Assembly (NCBI GenBank): GCA_022797935.1
Contig: JAAWLO010000006.1
Coordinates: 1-61,074 of the forward strand
Direction: 5' to 3'
From: Oscillibacter sp.
Lineage (GTDB): Bacteria; Bacillota; Clostridia; Oscillospirales; Oscillospiraceae
DNA length: 61,074 bases
The notes beneath the pieces were generated by a model. That model saw only the letters and a program-made list of their open reading frames with translations, did not search any database and had not been told where the DNA came from. Below, one piece after another: positions 25,336 to 35,400 of the stretch. Made by a program: the position numbers and the translations under genes. Position 1 is the first letter of the stretch; each line of letters begins with the position of its first letter.

Positions 25336-26831
25336 CCCGTTCTCCCCTTCCCGCCGAAGCGCTCCATGGCGGCGTAGACGGCCTCCATGTCCAGATGGGC
25401 CCGCACCGCGTCCGCCAGCAAGTCGTACTGCCGGTTCTGATAGGCCTGATGGCTCTCCACCGCGCCGCCGTCCCCCGGGGACAGGCCCTTGCGCTCCAGC
25501 AGCCAGGCCGCCAGCCGTCCGGTCAGCTCGCCGCTGTCAAAGAGGCCGTGGAGATAGGTGCCGAACACCAGCCCTTGGGCCGTGCCGTCCTCCTGGCCGT
25601 CCGGCAGGCGGCAGAAGGATGTGCCGCCCTTCCGCCGGGTCCGGCCCATGTGAATTTCGTAGCCCTCCAGGGCCGCCCCGGCAAAGGGCTCCGCCAGGAC
25701 GGAGGCCGCTACCCGGGTCCGGGTCTTCTGGGGCTCGAAGTCCGTGTCGCAGGGCAGCAGGCCCATGCCCCGCAGGGTTCCGCCCCGCTCCACGCCCTCC
25801 GGGTCCGACAGGTTCTCCCCCAGCATCTGATAGCCGCCGCACACGCCCAGCACCGGCGTGCCTCCCGCCGCCAGCTTCCGCACGGCGGCCTCCAGGCCGT
25901 TCTGGCGCATCCAGCTGAGGTCGTCCATGGTGCTTTTCGTCCCCGGAAGCACAATCAGGTCCGGGGCTCCCAGGGCGGCGGCCTTGTCCACGTAACGCAC
26001 ACCCAGGGCGGGATGACTCTCCAAGGGCGAGAAATCCGTAAAGTTGGACATCCGGGGCAGGCGGATGACCGCCACGTCCACGGGCCGGTGCGCCTGGGTC
26101 TCCTCCAGCCGGGGGGCCAGACTGTCTTCGTCGTCGATATCCACCCGGGTGTAGGGAATCACGCCCAGCACCGGAATGCCGGTTTTCTCCTCCAGCATCA
26201 CCAGGCCCGGGTCCAGCAGCGCCGGGTCTCCCCGGAACTTGTTCACCACGGTGCCGGCAATCCGCTGCCGCTCCCGCTCCTCCAGCAGGGCCACCGTCCC
26301 ATACAGCTGCGCGAAGACGCCGCCCCGGTCAATGTCGCCCACCAGAAGCACCGGCGCGTCCACCAGCTCCGCCAGGCCCATGTTCACAAAACTGTCCTCC
26401 TCCCGGAGGTTGATTTCCGCCGGACTGCCCGCGCCCTCTATGACAATGATGTCATATTCCGCCGCCAGGCTCCGGTAGGCCTCCAGCACCTCGGGCAGCA
26501 GGCTCTTTTTCATCTGAAAATACCGGGACGCCTCATACTGCCCCCGGACCTCGCCCAGGACAATCAGCTGGCTCCCCGTATCGCTGGAGGGCTTCAGCAG
26601 CACGGGATTCATCCGCACATCCGGCTCAATGCCCGCCGCCTGAGCCTGCACCACCTGGGCCCGGCCCATCTCCAGTCCGTCCCGGGTGATATAGCTGTTC
26701 AGCGCCATATTCTGCCCCTTGAAGGGCGCGACCCGCCAGCCGTCCTGCCGGAAAATCCGGCACAGCGCCGCCGCCAGCAGGCTCTTCCCCGCTCCGGACA
26801 TAGTGCCCTGTACCATAATGCACCGCGCCAT
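25332..26831 (-). CDS. cbiP: Cobyric acid synthase
   Basis: Protein of 499 residues amidating side chains b, d, e and g of adenosylcobyrinate a,c-diamide with glutamine. The N-terminal dethiobiotin-synthetase-like domain begins VQGTMSGAGKSLLAAALCR (P-loop near residues 8-16) and continues PFKGQNMALNSY. The C-terminal class I glutaminase domain has the nucleophile in VCGGYQMLG and a late ESHQAYQNRQYD segment. Length is normal for CobQ/CbiP. It abuts cobD without a gap and overlaps cbiC by 4 nt. Confidence 0.95.
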   Translation of the reverse strand: MARCIMVQGTMSGAGKSLLAAALCRIFRQDGWRVAPFKGQNMALNSYITRDGLEMGRAQVVQAQAAGIEPDVRMNPVLLKPSSDTGSQLIVLGEVRGQYEASRYFQMKKSLLPEVLEAYRSLAAEYDIIVIEGAGSPAEINLREEDSFVNMGLAELVDAPVLLVGDIDRGGVFAQLYGTVALLEERERQRIAGTVVNKFRGDPALLDPGLVMLEEKTGIPVLGVIPYTRVDIDDEDSLAPRLEETQAHRPVDVAVIRLPRMSNFTDFSPLESHPALGVRYVDKAAALGAPDLIVLPGTKSTMDDLSWMRQNGLEAAVRKLAAGGTPVLGVCGGYQMLGENLSDPEGVERGGTLRGMGLLPCDTDFEPQKTRTRVAASVLAEPFAGAALEGYEIHMGRTRRKGGTSFCRLPDGQEDGTAQGLVFGTYLHGLFDSGELTGRLAAWLLERKGLSPGDGGAVESHQAYQNRQYDLLADAVRAHLDMEAVYAAMERFGGKGRTG

Positions 26832-27881
26832 CTACAGCACCTCCTTCATGATGTTCAAAAATGCGCCGTTTTCCTCCGCTCCCCGCACCGCCGCCCGGTA
26901 CCAGCCGGGATACAGTCCGTGGTAGTTGGAGCAGTCCCGCAGCAGCACGCCCCGCTCCCCCAGTTTCCGGGGCAAATCCGGGACGCCGCAGTAAAACAGC
27001 AGATAGTTGGCCTCCCCGGGGCAGACCCGGCAGCCCAGCGCCGCCAGTCCCGCCGCCAGACGGGGCCGCTCCCGCCGGACCAGCTCCTGAAGGGCCGGGA
27101 GATACGCCCCGTCCTCCAAAGCCGCGATTCCCGCCGCCTGGGCAGGGCCGGACACCGCCCAGGGCGGACCGGCATGCTCCATGGCCTCCAGCAGGGCGCG
27201 GTTCCGGCTGAGGACGTACCCCAGCCGCAGGCCCGCCAGACCCCGGCTCTTGGTAAAGGCCCGGAGCACCAGCAGATTCTCCCGCCGGGGCAGCTGGCTC
27301 AGCAGCGTGTGCCCCTCCGGGTCGTCCAGCAGGTCGTTGAAGCACTCGTCCACCGCCAGCAGCGTGCCGCACTGGGCACAGCGCTCCAGGATGCGGTCCA
27401 GCAGGCGGCGGTCCGTGGTGCGGCCCGTGGGATTGTTGGGCTCGCAGAGGAACAGCAGGTCCAGCCCCGGCGTGACGGCGGAGAGGATGTCCTCCGTTAC
27501 GGCAAAGCCCGTCTCCTCCCGCAGCGCGAACCGGGACACTTGACAGCCCCAGAGCGCCAGCGCGTTTTCGTATTCCGAGAAGGCCGGGGCGGTAAGCAGG
27601 GCCCTGCCTCCCCGCTTCACCGCCGCCAGACGGTAAATGAGGTCCGCCGCGCCGCAGCCGCAGAGAATCCACTCCGGCGGAACGCCGTAACAGGCCCCCA
27701 GTTTTTCCCGCAGGACCCGGCACAGGGGGTCCGGGTACCAGCCCGCCTCCCCCAGGGCCCGGTCCACCGCCTCCCGGACGCCTTCCGGCAGGCCCAGGGG
27801 ACTGACGTTGGCGGAGAAGTCCAGAGGCACGCCGCCGTATTCCCGCTGAAAACCGGCCCAGTCGCCGCCGTGTTCCATCAT
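26832..27881 (-). CDS. cobD: L-threonine-O-3-phosphate decarboxylase (CobD type)
   Basis: Protein of 349 residues, a PLP fold-type I enzyme of the HisC-like CobD family that makes (R)-1-aminopropan-2-yl phosphate for the nucleotide loop. It begins MMEHGGDWAGFQREYGGVPL; FSANVSPLGLP, CEPNNPTGRTT, VDECFNDLL and FTKSRGLAGLRLGYV with the PLP lysine are recognisable. The start at 27881 overlaps the cbiB stop (ATGA). A histidinol-phosphate aminotransferase has similar motifs, but position in the cbi operon decides. Confidence 0.9.
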   Translation of the reverse strand: MMEHGGDWAGFQREYGGVPLDFSANVSPLGLPEGVREAVDRALGEAGWYPDPLCRVLREKLGACYGVPPEWILCGCGAADLIYRLAAVKRGGRALLTAPAFSEYENALALWGCQVSRFALREETGFAVTEDILSAVTPGLDLLFLCEPNNPTGRTTDRRLLDRILERCAQCGTLLAVDECFNDLLDDPEGHTLLSQLPRRENLLVLRAFTKSRGLAGLRLGYVLSRNRALLEAMEHAGPPWAVSGPAQAAGIAALEDGAYLPALQELVRRERPRLAAGLAALGCRVCPGEANYLLFYCGVPDLPRKLGERGVLLRDCSNYHGLYPGWYRAAVRGAEENGAFLNIMKEVL

Positions 27882-28858
27882 AGCCGCAGTCCTCCTAATG
27901 GAAAGAATACCAGTGCCCGCAGGGCGCACAGCAGGCTGATGCAGAGCACACTGGCCGCATACAGCATCCGGTTGGCCCGGAGAATATCCGCCGGTTCCGC
28001 CTCCCGCCGGGCGTCGCCAATAGCAGGCTTGTCGTGCATCTGGCCGAAATAGGACGCCGGGCCGCCCAGCTGGATGCCCAGGGCTCCGGCCATAACCGAT
28101 TCCGTCTGGGCGGAATTGGGGCTGGCGTGGCAGAAGCGGTCCCGCCGCCACATGCGCCGCGCGCCGCCGGCGTCCTCCCCGGTCAGGCCCGCCGCCGCCG
28201 CCAGCAGCAGCGCCGCCAGACGGGCGGGGACGAAATTGACCGCGTCGTCCAGCTTTGCCGCCCGGCGGCCAAAGTGGAGATAGCGCTCGTTTTTGTAGCC
28301 CACCATGCTGTCCATGGTGTTCACCGCCTTGCAGCACAGGGCCAGGGGCGCGCCGCCAAGCAGCATATAGACCAGCGGGGCGGCCACGCCGTCGGCGAAG
28401 TTTTCCGCCACCGTCTCCACCGCCGCCCGGACCACGCCCGGGGCGCTGAGGGACTCCGTATCCCGTCCCACCACCCGGGCCACCGCCCGGCGGGCCTCCT
28501 CCAGCGTGCCGGAGACAAGGGCCCGGTGAATGTTCCGCCCCTCCGCCGCCAGACCGTGGACCGCCAGGGCCTGCCAGCACCACAAAACCTCCAGGGCAAA
28601 GGCCAGCGCCGGATGCACCCCGCGGCACAGCCGGAGCAGCCCCCAGGTGAGGCCCAGGGTTCCCAGGGGAAGCACCGCCGCCAGGACGCCGCCCGCCGCC
28701 CGCTCTCCCCGGGGCGTCTTGGGAAAGACCGCCCGCAGCCCCCGCTCCAGCAGGGTGATGCACCGGCCCATCAGGACCACCGGATGGGGCATCCAGGCCG
28801 GGTCTCCCAGCAGCAGGTCCAGAACAAAGCCGCACAGGGCGGCGCAGATGATTTCCAT
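27878..28858 (-). CDS. cbiB: Adenosylcobinamide-phosphate synthase
   Basis: Integral membrane protein of 326 residues joining aminopropanol phosphate to cobyric acid. The N-terminal LDLLLGDPAWMPHPVVLMG, the RDTESLSAPGVVRAAVETVAEN region, the NTMDSMVGYKNERY segment and FCHASPNSAQTESVMAGALG are characteristic CbiB motifs. About four to five hydrophobic segments are seen. It lies 3 nt after the CobC-like gene and overlaps cobD by 4 nt. Confidence 0.95.
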   Translation of the reverse strand: MEIICAALCGFVLDLLLGDPAWMPHPVVLMGRCITLLERGLRAVFPKTPRGERAAGGVLAAVLPLGTLGLTWGLLRLCRGVHPALAFALEVLWCWQALAVHGLAAEGRNIHRALVSGTLEEARRAVARVVGRDTESLSAPGVVRAAVETVAENFADGVAAPLVYMLLGGAPLALCCKAVNTMDSMVGYKNERYLHFGRRAAKLDDAVNFVPARLAALLLAAAAGLTGEDAGGARRMWRRDRFCHASPNSAQTESVMAGALGIQLGGPASYFGQMHDKPAIGDARREAEPADILRANRMLYAASVLCISLLCALRALVFFPLGGLRL

Positions 28859-28861
28859 GCC

Positions 28862-29452
28862 TCAGTCCCTCGTATACCGCACTTCTCCCCGCAGCTCCAG
28901 CAGGCCCTCTGTCCGCCAGGGAGACGCGTCCAGAAGAAAACCGCCGCCGCAGGGGGCGTACCAGTCAAAATAATCCTTATGGGGCCGGGCGAACCGCTCC
29001 ATGGCCGCCATCTGGGTCCCCCCGTGGGCCACCACTGCCAGACGCGCCTCCCCCGCCTCCAGGGCCTGGTCCACCAGGGCGGAGAAAGCCCGGCACACCC
29101 GTTCGGAAAAGTCCGCCCGGCACTCGCCGCCGGGGCAGCGCTCCACGCCGCCGCTGTTCAGCCAGGCCTGATAATCCGGGTCCTGGGCCATCTCCTCGTA
29201 GGTGCGCCCCTCAAAGACGCCGAAGCTCACCTCCCGCAGGTCCGGCACCGGAATCTGCCGGGCCTGGGGAAAGAGGACAGCGGCGGTCTCCCGGGCCCGG
29301 GTCAGGGGGGAGACATACACCGCCGCCGGGGCGAAGTCCGCCGGACACAGCTGGGCCTTTCCGCCCTCGGAGAGGGGAATGTCCCGCCGTCCCTGGTAAC
29401 GGTGTTCGTCGTTGTAGGCCGTCCGGCCGTGGCGCAGCAGATAAATCAGCAT
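28862..29452 (-). CDS. cobC: Histidine phosphatase, probable alpha-ribazole phosphatase
   Basis: Protein of 196 residues in the phosphoglycerate-mutase-like histidine phosphatase family. The catalytic motif LLRHGRTAYN lies at residues 5-14, the second-arginine motif in SPLTRARETA, FGVFEGRTYEEM in the middle and the second histidine in VVAHGGTQMA. In this operon it most likely dephosphorylates alpha-ribazole phosphate or adenosylcobalamin phosphate. The start at 29452 overlaps the end of the CobU-like gene by 7 nt. Length is normal. Confidence 0.88.
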   Translation of the reverse strand: MLIYLLRHGRTAYNDEHRYQGRRDIPLSEGGKAQLCPADFAPAAVYVSPLTRARETAAVLFPQARQIPVPDLREVSFGVFEGRTYEEMAQDPDYQAWLNSGGVERCPGGECRADFSERVCRAFSALVDQALEAGEARLAVVAHGGTQMAAMERFARPHKDYFDWYAPCGGGFLLDASPWRTEGLLELRGEVRYTRD

Positions 29453-29780
29453 AAGGGCTCTCCCTTCAGCACCTGGGGCAGGCCGCAGCATACCCGCACC
29501 ACCGTCTCCGCCCGTTCCGCCAGCAGGCAGGCCAGCCGCCCGGCTGCCTCCCGGAAGGCCCGCTCTTCCGGGTCCACCGGTACCACGCCGCCGCCCACCT
29601 CCGTGGCAATCACGATTTCCCGCTCCGCCAGCTCCGCCGCCAGAACCGAGAGGTCCGGGGCCCGGACCGCCAGGTCCTGCACATCCCACACGGCCCGCCG
29701 GGCCAGCTCTTCTCCAGAGAGCCCCAGGGCCCGGCAGACATAGGCCCGCTTCCCCGCAAACAGCGGGCCGGTAACAAATA

Positions 29781-29784
<4 letters not shown>
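29446..29784 (-). CDS. Short CobU-like protein
   Basis: Protein of 112 residues. The N-terminus has a P-loop-like GPLFAGKR (residues 6-13). The C-terminal half carries the CobU signature EVGGGVVPVDPEERAFREAAGRL and ends GLPQVLKGEPL, much like the full CobU two genes upstream. The middle of CobU, including the guanylylated histidine region, is missing, so it cannot be a complete cobinamide kinase/guanylyltransferase. It starts with AAGGAGG 7 nt upstream and overlaps the cobS stop by 4 nt, so it looks translated rather than decayed. It may pair with CobU or act as a kinase-only relative; function unknown. Confidence 0.75.
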
Positions 29785-30559
<775 letters not shown>

Positions 30560-30563
<4 letters not shown>

Positions 30564-31075
30564 GGCAGAGGCCCTCCCTTCAGGACATGGGGCAGCCCGC
30601 AGGCCACCTCCACCACGGCGTCCGCCCGCTCTGCCAGGGCCCGGTTCACCTGGGCCAGGGCACGGAGGTACGCCAGCGTATCCCCCTCGTAGGACGCACC
30701 GCCGGAAAACACCTCGTTGGTGACCGCGGTCAGGTTTTCACAGCGCTCCAGCAGCGCGTCCACCCCCCGCAGAAGGGCTTCCACGCCGCCGCCGTCCGGG
30801 TCATAGAGCTCGTTGGCCGCCAGATTGCTCACGCACTCCAGCAGCAGGTTGGCCCCCCGGGGCACTTCCGCCCCCGCCAGGTCCGTGTAGCGCTCCAGGG
30901 TCTCAAAGCCCTTGTCCCGCCGGAGGCGGCGGTGCCTGGCAATCCGGTCCAGACACTCCCCGTCCCAGGGCCGCATGGTAGCCAGATAAATCCGCTGCCC
31001 GGGGAGGCGCATCACCAGGGACTCGGCAAACGCGCTCTTTCCGCTGGCGGAACCGCCAATGACTAGCGTAAACAT
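30560..31075 (-). CDS. cobU: Adenosylcobinamide kinase / guanylyltransferase
   Basis: Protein of 171 residues activating adenosylcobinamide to the GDP form. It shows the P-loop IGGSASGKS (residues 6-14), IYLATMRPWDGE, and RHRRLRRDKGFETLE, where His48 matches the guanylylated histidine. The usual SNEVGxGIVP motif is altered to TNEVFSGGASYEGDT, an unusual change given that the short paralogue two genes downstream keeps the canonical version. It ends GLPHVLKGGPL. It starts 11 nt after the cobT stop. Confidence 0.9.
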
Positions 31076-31086
31076 CCGCCGCCCCC

Positions 31087-32148
31087 TCAGGACTGGGGGG
31101 TGTAGGCATCCATGCCGATATGGCTGAAGGTCTGGCCGCTCTGGTAGACCGACAGGGCCATGTCCAGCAGCGGCAGAGCCGCCACGGCCCCGCTGCCTTC
31201 TCCCAGGCGCATTCCCGCGCTGATGAGCGGCTCCAGGCCCAGGGCGTCCAGCATCATCCTCCCCGCCGGTTCCGCCGAGACGTGGCTGGCCTGCATGGCA
31301 AAGCCCGCCCGGGGGCACAGCCGCGCCGCGCACAGCGCCGCCGCGCCGCTGATGAAGCCGTCCACCAGCACGGGTACCCGGTACAGCGCGCCGCCCAGGA
31401 AGACGCCGCACAGACCCGCGATATCCAGTCCGCCCACCTTGGCGATTACGTCCACCGGGTCCCGGGGGTCCGGACCGTTGTGCGCCAGGGCCCGTTCAAT
31501 GGAGGCCAGTTTCCGGGCCAAGCCCTCATCGGAGAGACCCGCGCCCCGGCCGGTCACCTCTGCCGGGTTCTTCCCCAGCAGCACCGCCGCCACGGCGCTG
31601 GAGGTGGTGGTGTTGCCAATGCCCATCTCGCCGGTGCCCACAATGGAGGCCCCGTCTTCCCTGCACACCCGCACCAGGTCCGCGCCCAGCTCGATCGCCC
31701 GGATACACTCCTCCCGGGTCATGGCGGGACCCTGGGTGATGTCCCCGGTGCTGTTGCGCACCCGCCGGTCCCACACGCCGGGAGTGGGTTCGAAGTCCAG
31801 AATGCCCATGTCCACAGGAATCACCTGGCAATTCACCGGCCCCGCCATGCGGCAGACGGTGCTCTCCCCGATGGCCAGGGACCGGGCCACAATGGCGGTG
31901 ATGGAGCTGTCCACCTGGGTGACGCCCTGGGCTACCACGCCGTTGTCGGCGCAGAGCACCAGCAGCGTCCGCCGGGGCAGGGCAACGTTGGGATTTCCCG
32001 TCACCGCCGCAATGCGGGCAATGGCGTCCTCCATCCGCCCCAGGCTGCCCAGGGGCTTTGCCAGCCCGTCCCACTGGACCCGGCAGGCTGCCCGGGCCGC
32101 CTCATCCGGTCCCTCGATCTTCTCCAGAATCTCCGCGAGTGTTTTCAT
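31087..32148 (-). CDS. cobT: Nicotinate-nucleotide-dimethylbenzimidazole phosphoribosyltransferase
   Basis: Protein of 353 residues producing alpha-ribazole phosphate from nicotinate mononucleotide and the lower-ligand base. Motifs include KPLGSLGRMEDAIARIA (residues 31-47), LCADNGVVAQGVTQVD, GTGEMGIGNTTTSSA, GRGAGLSDEGLARK and the late acidic GLEPLISAGMRLGEGSG with the catalytic glutamate. Length is normal. It overlaps cbiA by 4 nt. Use of a nicotinate nucleotide is a minor link to the nicotinate metabolism encoded nearby. Confidence 0.95.
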   Translation of the reverse strand: MKTLAEILEKIEGPDEAARAACRVQWDGLAKPLGSLGRMEDAIARIAAVTGNPNVALPRRTLLVLCADNGVVAQGVTQVDSSITAIVARSLAIGESTVCRMAGPVNCQVIPVDMGILDFEPTPGVWDRRVRNSTGDITQGPAMTREECIRAIELGADLVRVCREDGASIVGTGEMGIGNTTTSSAVAAVLLGKNPAEVTGRGAGLSDEGLARKLASIERALAHNGPDPRDPVDVIAKVGGLDIAGLCGVFLGGALYRVPVLVDGFISGAAALCAARLCPRAGFAMQASHVSAEPAGRMMLDALGLEPLISAGMRLGEGSGAVAALPLLDMALSVYQSGQTFSHIGMDAYTPQS

Positions 32149-33479
32149 GCGTTCTCCTTTCTCCAGCGGGCCGCCCGGTCCGCAAAACGCCGCGCCAGCG
32201 GCAGTTCTCCTCCGAAGTGCAGATGCGGGAAGGCCGCGTACAGAGCGGGCGACGCCGCGCCGCAGCGCCAGGACCGCCCCGCCTTCTGAGCCAGCAGGTC
32301 CCCGCCGTTGTCCGTGCAGTCCCAGTAGTGGAACTCGTGGGCCGGGACGGACTCCCCCCGGCGCAGCAGCAGGCTGTCCGTCTCGGCTGTCAGGGTCAGG
32401 TAGCCAAAGCGCTGGAGACGTTCCGTGCGGAACCCCGCCCCACCCAGGGCTCCCGCCATGGGCCAGGGCGTCCCGCCGCCGTCCTCCAGAGTTTTCTGCA
32501 GATACAAAAAACCGCCGCACTCCGCCACCGCAGGCAGCCCCGCCGCCAGCGCCCGCCGGACGCTCTCCCCCATGGAGCGGTTCTCACTCAGAGTCCGGGC
32601 GTGAAGCTCCGGATAGCCGCCCGCCAGATAGAGGCCGTCTATGTCCTCCGGCAGCGCCCGGTCCCGGAGGGGGCTGAAGAATACCAGCTCCGCCCCCGCC
32701 TCCCGCAGGGCGTCCAGGTTGTCCGCGTAAAAGAAGCAGAAGGCTCCGTCCCGGGCCACCGCAATCCGGCACCGGACCGGGGAGGCGGCGCCGGCGGAGG
32801 CCGCCGTGCCCTCCCCCGCCAGAGCCAGCAGCGCCGGGATATCCACCGTTTCTTCCATCTGCCGGGCCACCGCCTCCATGCGGCCGGAGAGGTCTTCAAT
32901 CTCCCCGGCGGTCAGCAGGCCCAGATGCCGGCTTCCCAATACCGCCTCCTCCATAGGGGGCAGGAAGCCCAGAACCGGCAGGCCCGTCTCCCGCTCCAGC
33001 AGGGGGGCCAGATAGGCGTGCAGCGAGGGCTTGCAGTTGTTCAGCAGCAGCCCCGCCAGATGGCTGGGACTCCGGAAGGACTGCAGGCCCCGCACCTGGG
33101 CCGCCAGCGTCACGCTGCTCCCGGAGGGCCGCAGAATCAGCACCGCCGGGATATCCGCCGTCTCCGCCACCTGCCAGGCGCTGGCATCCGTGGTGCCTCC
33201 CGCGCCGTCATAGAAGCCCATAGCGGCTTCCACCAGGCCGAATTCCCCGCGCTGGCGGCTCAGGGTGCGCCGCACGCCTGCCTCTCCCTGCAAAAAGAGG
33301 TCCAGATTCCGGCTGGGCACCCCCAGGACCGTCTCATGGAACATGGGGTCAATGTAATCCGGGCCGCACTTGAAGGACTCCACGGCCATCCCCCGCCGCT
33401 TCAGAGCCTCCAGCAGGCCGCAGGTCACCGTTGTCTTGCCGCTGCCGCTCTGCATGGCGGTGAGCATCAGCCGCCTCAA
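32145..33479 (-). CDS. cbiA: Cobyrinate a,c-diamide synthase
   Basis: Protein of 444 residues amidating side chains a and c of cobyrinate using ATP and glutamine. It has an N-terminal P-loop domain (LTAMQSGSGKTTVTCGLLEA, residues 5-24; FKCGPDYIDPMFH) and a C-terminal glutaminase domain with the nucleophile in AECGGFLYLQ, then VPAHEFHYWD. Length is usual. It overlaps cbiET by 4 nt and cobT by 4 nt. Confidence 0.95.
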   Translation of the reverse strand: MRRLMLTAMQSGSGKTTVTCGLLEALKRRGMAVESFKCGPDYIDPMFHETVLGVPSRNLDLFLQGEAGVRRTLSRQRGEFGLVEAAMGFYDGAGGTTDASAWQVAETADIPAVLILRPSGSSVTLAAQVRGLQSFRSPSHLAGLLLNNCKPSLHAYLAPLLERETGLPVLGFLPPMEEAVLGSRHLGLLTAGEIEDLSGRMEAVARQMEETVDIPALLALAGEGTAASAGAASPVRCRIAVARDGAFCFFYADNLDALREAGAELVFFSPLRDRALPEDIDGLYLAGGYPELHARTLSENRSMGESVRRALAAGLPAVAECGGFLYLQKTLEDGGGTPWPMAGALGGAGFRTERLQRFGYLTLTAETDSLLLRRGESVPAHEFHYWDCTDNGGDLLAQKAGRSWRCGAASPALYAAFPHLHFGGELPLARRFADRAARWRKENA

Positions 33480-34669
33480 GGCCGCACCCCCGTTATCAGG
33501 AACACCGGGTTCTGGGCCATCAGCAGATGCAGACGCCCCGCGGACTTGGTCCGGCTGACGGCAATCTGCGCCGCCTCCGTCTCATAGCCCAGGGCCGTCA
33601 GCCCCTCCAGGGCGGCGGAAACCGTCTCCAGGGCAATGGCGGACACGCAGACGCGGGCCCGGGGATTGGCCGCCTGCACAGTCCGCAGAATTCCGGGGAG
33701 TTCCCCGCCGCTTCCGCCCACGAACACCGCGTCCGGCGGCGGCAGGCCCTCCAGGGCCTCCGGGGCCCGGCCTTCCGCGATCCGGAGATTCCAGGCGCAG
33801 AAGCGCTGCCGGTTGGCCCGAATCAGCTCCAGGGCCTCCGGATGCCGCTCCACCGCCCAGACCTGCCGGGCCTGCAGGGCCAGCTCCAGGCTGACGCTGC
33901 CGGTGCCCGCGCCAATGTCCCAGCAGACCTCCTCCGGACCCACCGCCAGCTTACCCAGAATGGCGGCCCGGACCTCCTGCTTGGTCATGGGGACCTTGCC
34001 CCGCAAAAAGGCTTCGTCGGGGATGCCCGGCGTCCGCCGGGGGCGCACCGGCGCGGCCTCCGCCAGCAGCACGCTCAGCGGGGCGAATTCCCTCTCCGCG
34101 AAGACCGCCGCCGTCCCCTGCTCCACCCGCTGGTCCAGGGCAGAGAGATTTTCTCCCACGGTGACCGGCAGGTCTCCCAGGCCCGCCTCCGCCAGCTGGC
34201 GGCACAGGGCGGCGGGACCCAGCGTCCCCCCCGTGAGGAAGCAGACCGCCCGTCCCCGGCATACCTCCGCCACGGCGTCGCAGTCCACCCCGTGGGCGGA
34301 GCAAAGCTTCCAATCCTGCCAGGGCCGCTTCAGCTGCGCCGCCAGATACTGCACGCTGGATATTCCGGGGAGCACCCGGGTCTCCAGGCCCTGTTCCTCC
34401 AGCAGGGGCAGCAGCCCCCGGGTTCCGGAGTAGAAGCCGGTATCCCCGCTGAAGACCACACAGGCCTCGCCGCACCCGGAGGCCAGCAGGTTTGCCAGAA
34501 TCTCGCCGGGGCGGACGGCGCTGTCCCGCCGGGGCGTCACGCTCTCCGGCAGTCCCCCGGCCAGGCGCGGCGCGCCAATGACGTATTCCGCCCGCTCCAG
34601 GGCCTCCCGCACCTCGCCGGTCACGGTCTCCCAGCCGCCGCAGCCCAGGCCCGCCAGCGTCACCCGCAT
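33476..34669 (-). CDS. cbiET: Fused precorrin-6Y/cobalt-precorrin-7 C5,C15-methyltransferase and decarboxylase (CbiE-CbiT)
   Basis: Protein of 397 residues. Residues 1 to about 200 are the CbiE methyltransferase (VTLAGLGCGGWETVTGEV, VFSGDTGFYSGT, VLPGISSVQYLAAQL). Residues about 210-397 are CbiT, a Rossmann-type methyltransferase/decarboxylase (VCWDIGAGTGSVSLELAL, FVGGSGGELPGIL). The fusion order is that of CobL. Together they methylate C5 and C15 and remove the acetate carboxyl at C12. It overlaps cbiJ by 10 nt and cbiA by 4 nt. Confidence 0.93.
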   Translation of the reverse strand: MRVTLAGLGCGGWETVTGEVREALERAEYVIGAPRLAGGLPESVTPRRDSAVRPGEILANLLASGCGEACVVFSGDTGFYSGTRGLLPLLEEQGLETRVLPGISSVQYLAAQLKRPWQDWKLCSAHGVDCDAVAEVCRGRAVCFLTGGTLGPAALCRQLAEAGLGDLPVTVGENLSALDQRVEQGTAAVFAEREFAPLSVLLAEAAPVRPRRTPGIPDEAFLRGKVPMTKQEVRAAILGKLAVGPEEVCWDIGAGTGSVSLELALQARQVWAVERHPEALELIRANRQRFCAWNLRIAEGRAPEALEGLPPPDAVFVGGSGGELPGILRTVQAANPRARVCVSAIALETVSAALEGLTALGYETEAAQIAVSRTKSAGRLHLLMAQNPVFLITGVRP

Positions 34670-35400
34670 GACAATCCCTCCTTAATCCAGGCCAAAACGG
34701 CCTCCAGGTCCCCGCCGCTGTCGGCGGGACGTTCCACCAGCACCAGCCGGGCGCCGGTGTTCCGGGCGGCCTCTAATTTCTCCGCAAAGCCGCCGGGCTG
34801 CCCGCCGTCCTTGGTCACCAGCCAGACGATTTGATGCTGCTCCAGCAGGGCCTCGTTCAGCTTCCGGCTGAAGGGACCCTGCAGGGCCAGGATATTCCGG
34901 TGGGGCAGGCCCAGGGCCTCGCAGGCCGACAGGCTCTCATGGGTGGGCAGCACCCGGGCGAACAGCCGCGCTTTCTCCAGCCCGCTGAAGACCGCCAGCT
35001 CCTTGGCCCCCGTGGCCAGGAGGATGTTGCCCTCCGTCTCCGCCAGAAAGGCCGCCGCCCCGGCACAGCTGTCCACCCGGACGGCCTCCCCGGCGCCGCT
35101 GGCGGGCCGGAGAAGGCGGCGCAGCGGCGTGCCCGTGCGGGCGCAGACGGTTTTCAGGGTGGCGGTGATGCTCTTCGCGTAAGGATGGGTGGCGTCCACA
35201 CAGCGGTCGAAGTCCGCCAGCAGCGCCGCCACCGCCGCCGGTTCCCGGCGTCCCGTCAGAACCCGGACCCCGGACAGCCCCGCCAGCTCTTCCGCCCCCA
35301 GGGGCGTCGTCACGCTGACCGTGACCTCCGCCCCCAGGGCCGCCGCCTGCTCCGCCAGCACGCGCCCCTCGGTGGTGCCGCCGAAAATCAGGAGCTTCAT
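34660..35400 (-). CDS. cbiJ: Precorrin-6A / cobalt-precorrin-6A reductase
   Basis: Protein of 246 residues of the CbiJ/CobK family, reducing the macrocycle with NAD(P)H. It begins MKLLIFGGTTEGRVLAEQAA; VDATHPYAKSITATLK near residue 90, the LLATGAKELAVF segment and LVTKDGGQPGGFAEKLEAA toward the C-terminus are typical. Length is usual. The start overlaps the cbiH stop by 4 nt. Confidence 0.93.
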   Translation of the reverse strand: MKLLIFGGTTEGRVLAEQAAALGAEVTVSVTTPLGAEELAGLSGVRVLTGRREPAAVAALLADFDRCVDATHPYAKSITATLKTVCARTGTPLRRLLRPASGAGEAVRVDSCAGAAAFLAETEGNILLATGAKELAVFSGLEKARLFARVLPTHESLSACEALGLPHRNILALQGPFSRKLNEALLEQHQIVWLVTKDGGQPGGFAEKLEAARNTGARLVLVERPADSGGDLEAVLAWIKEGLSCG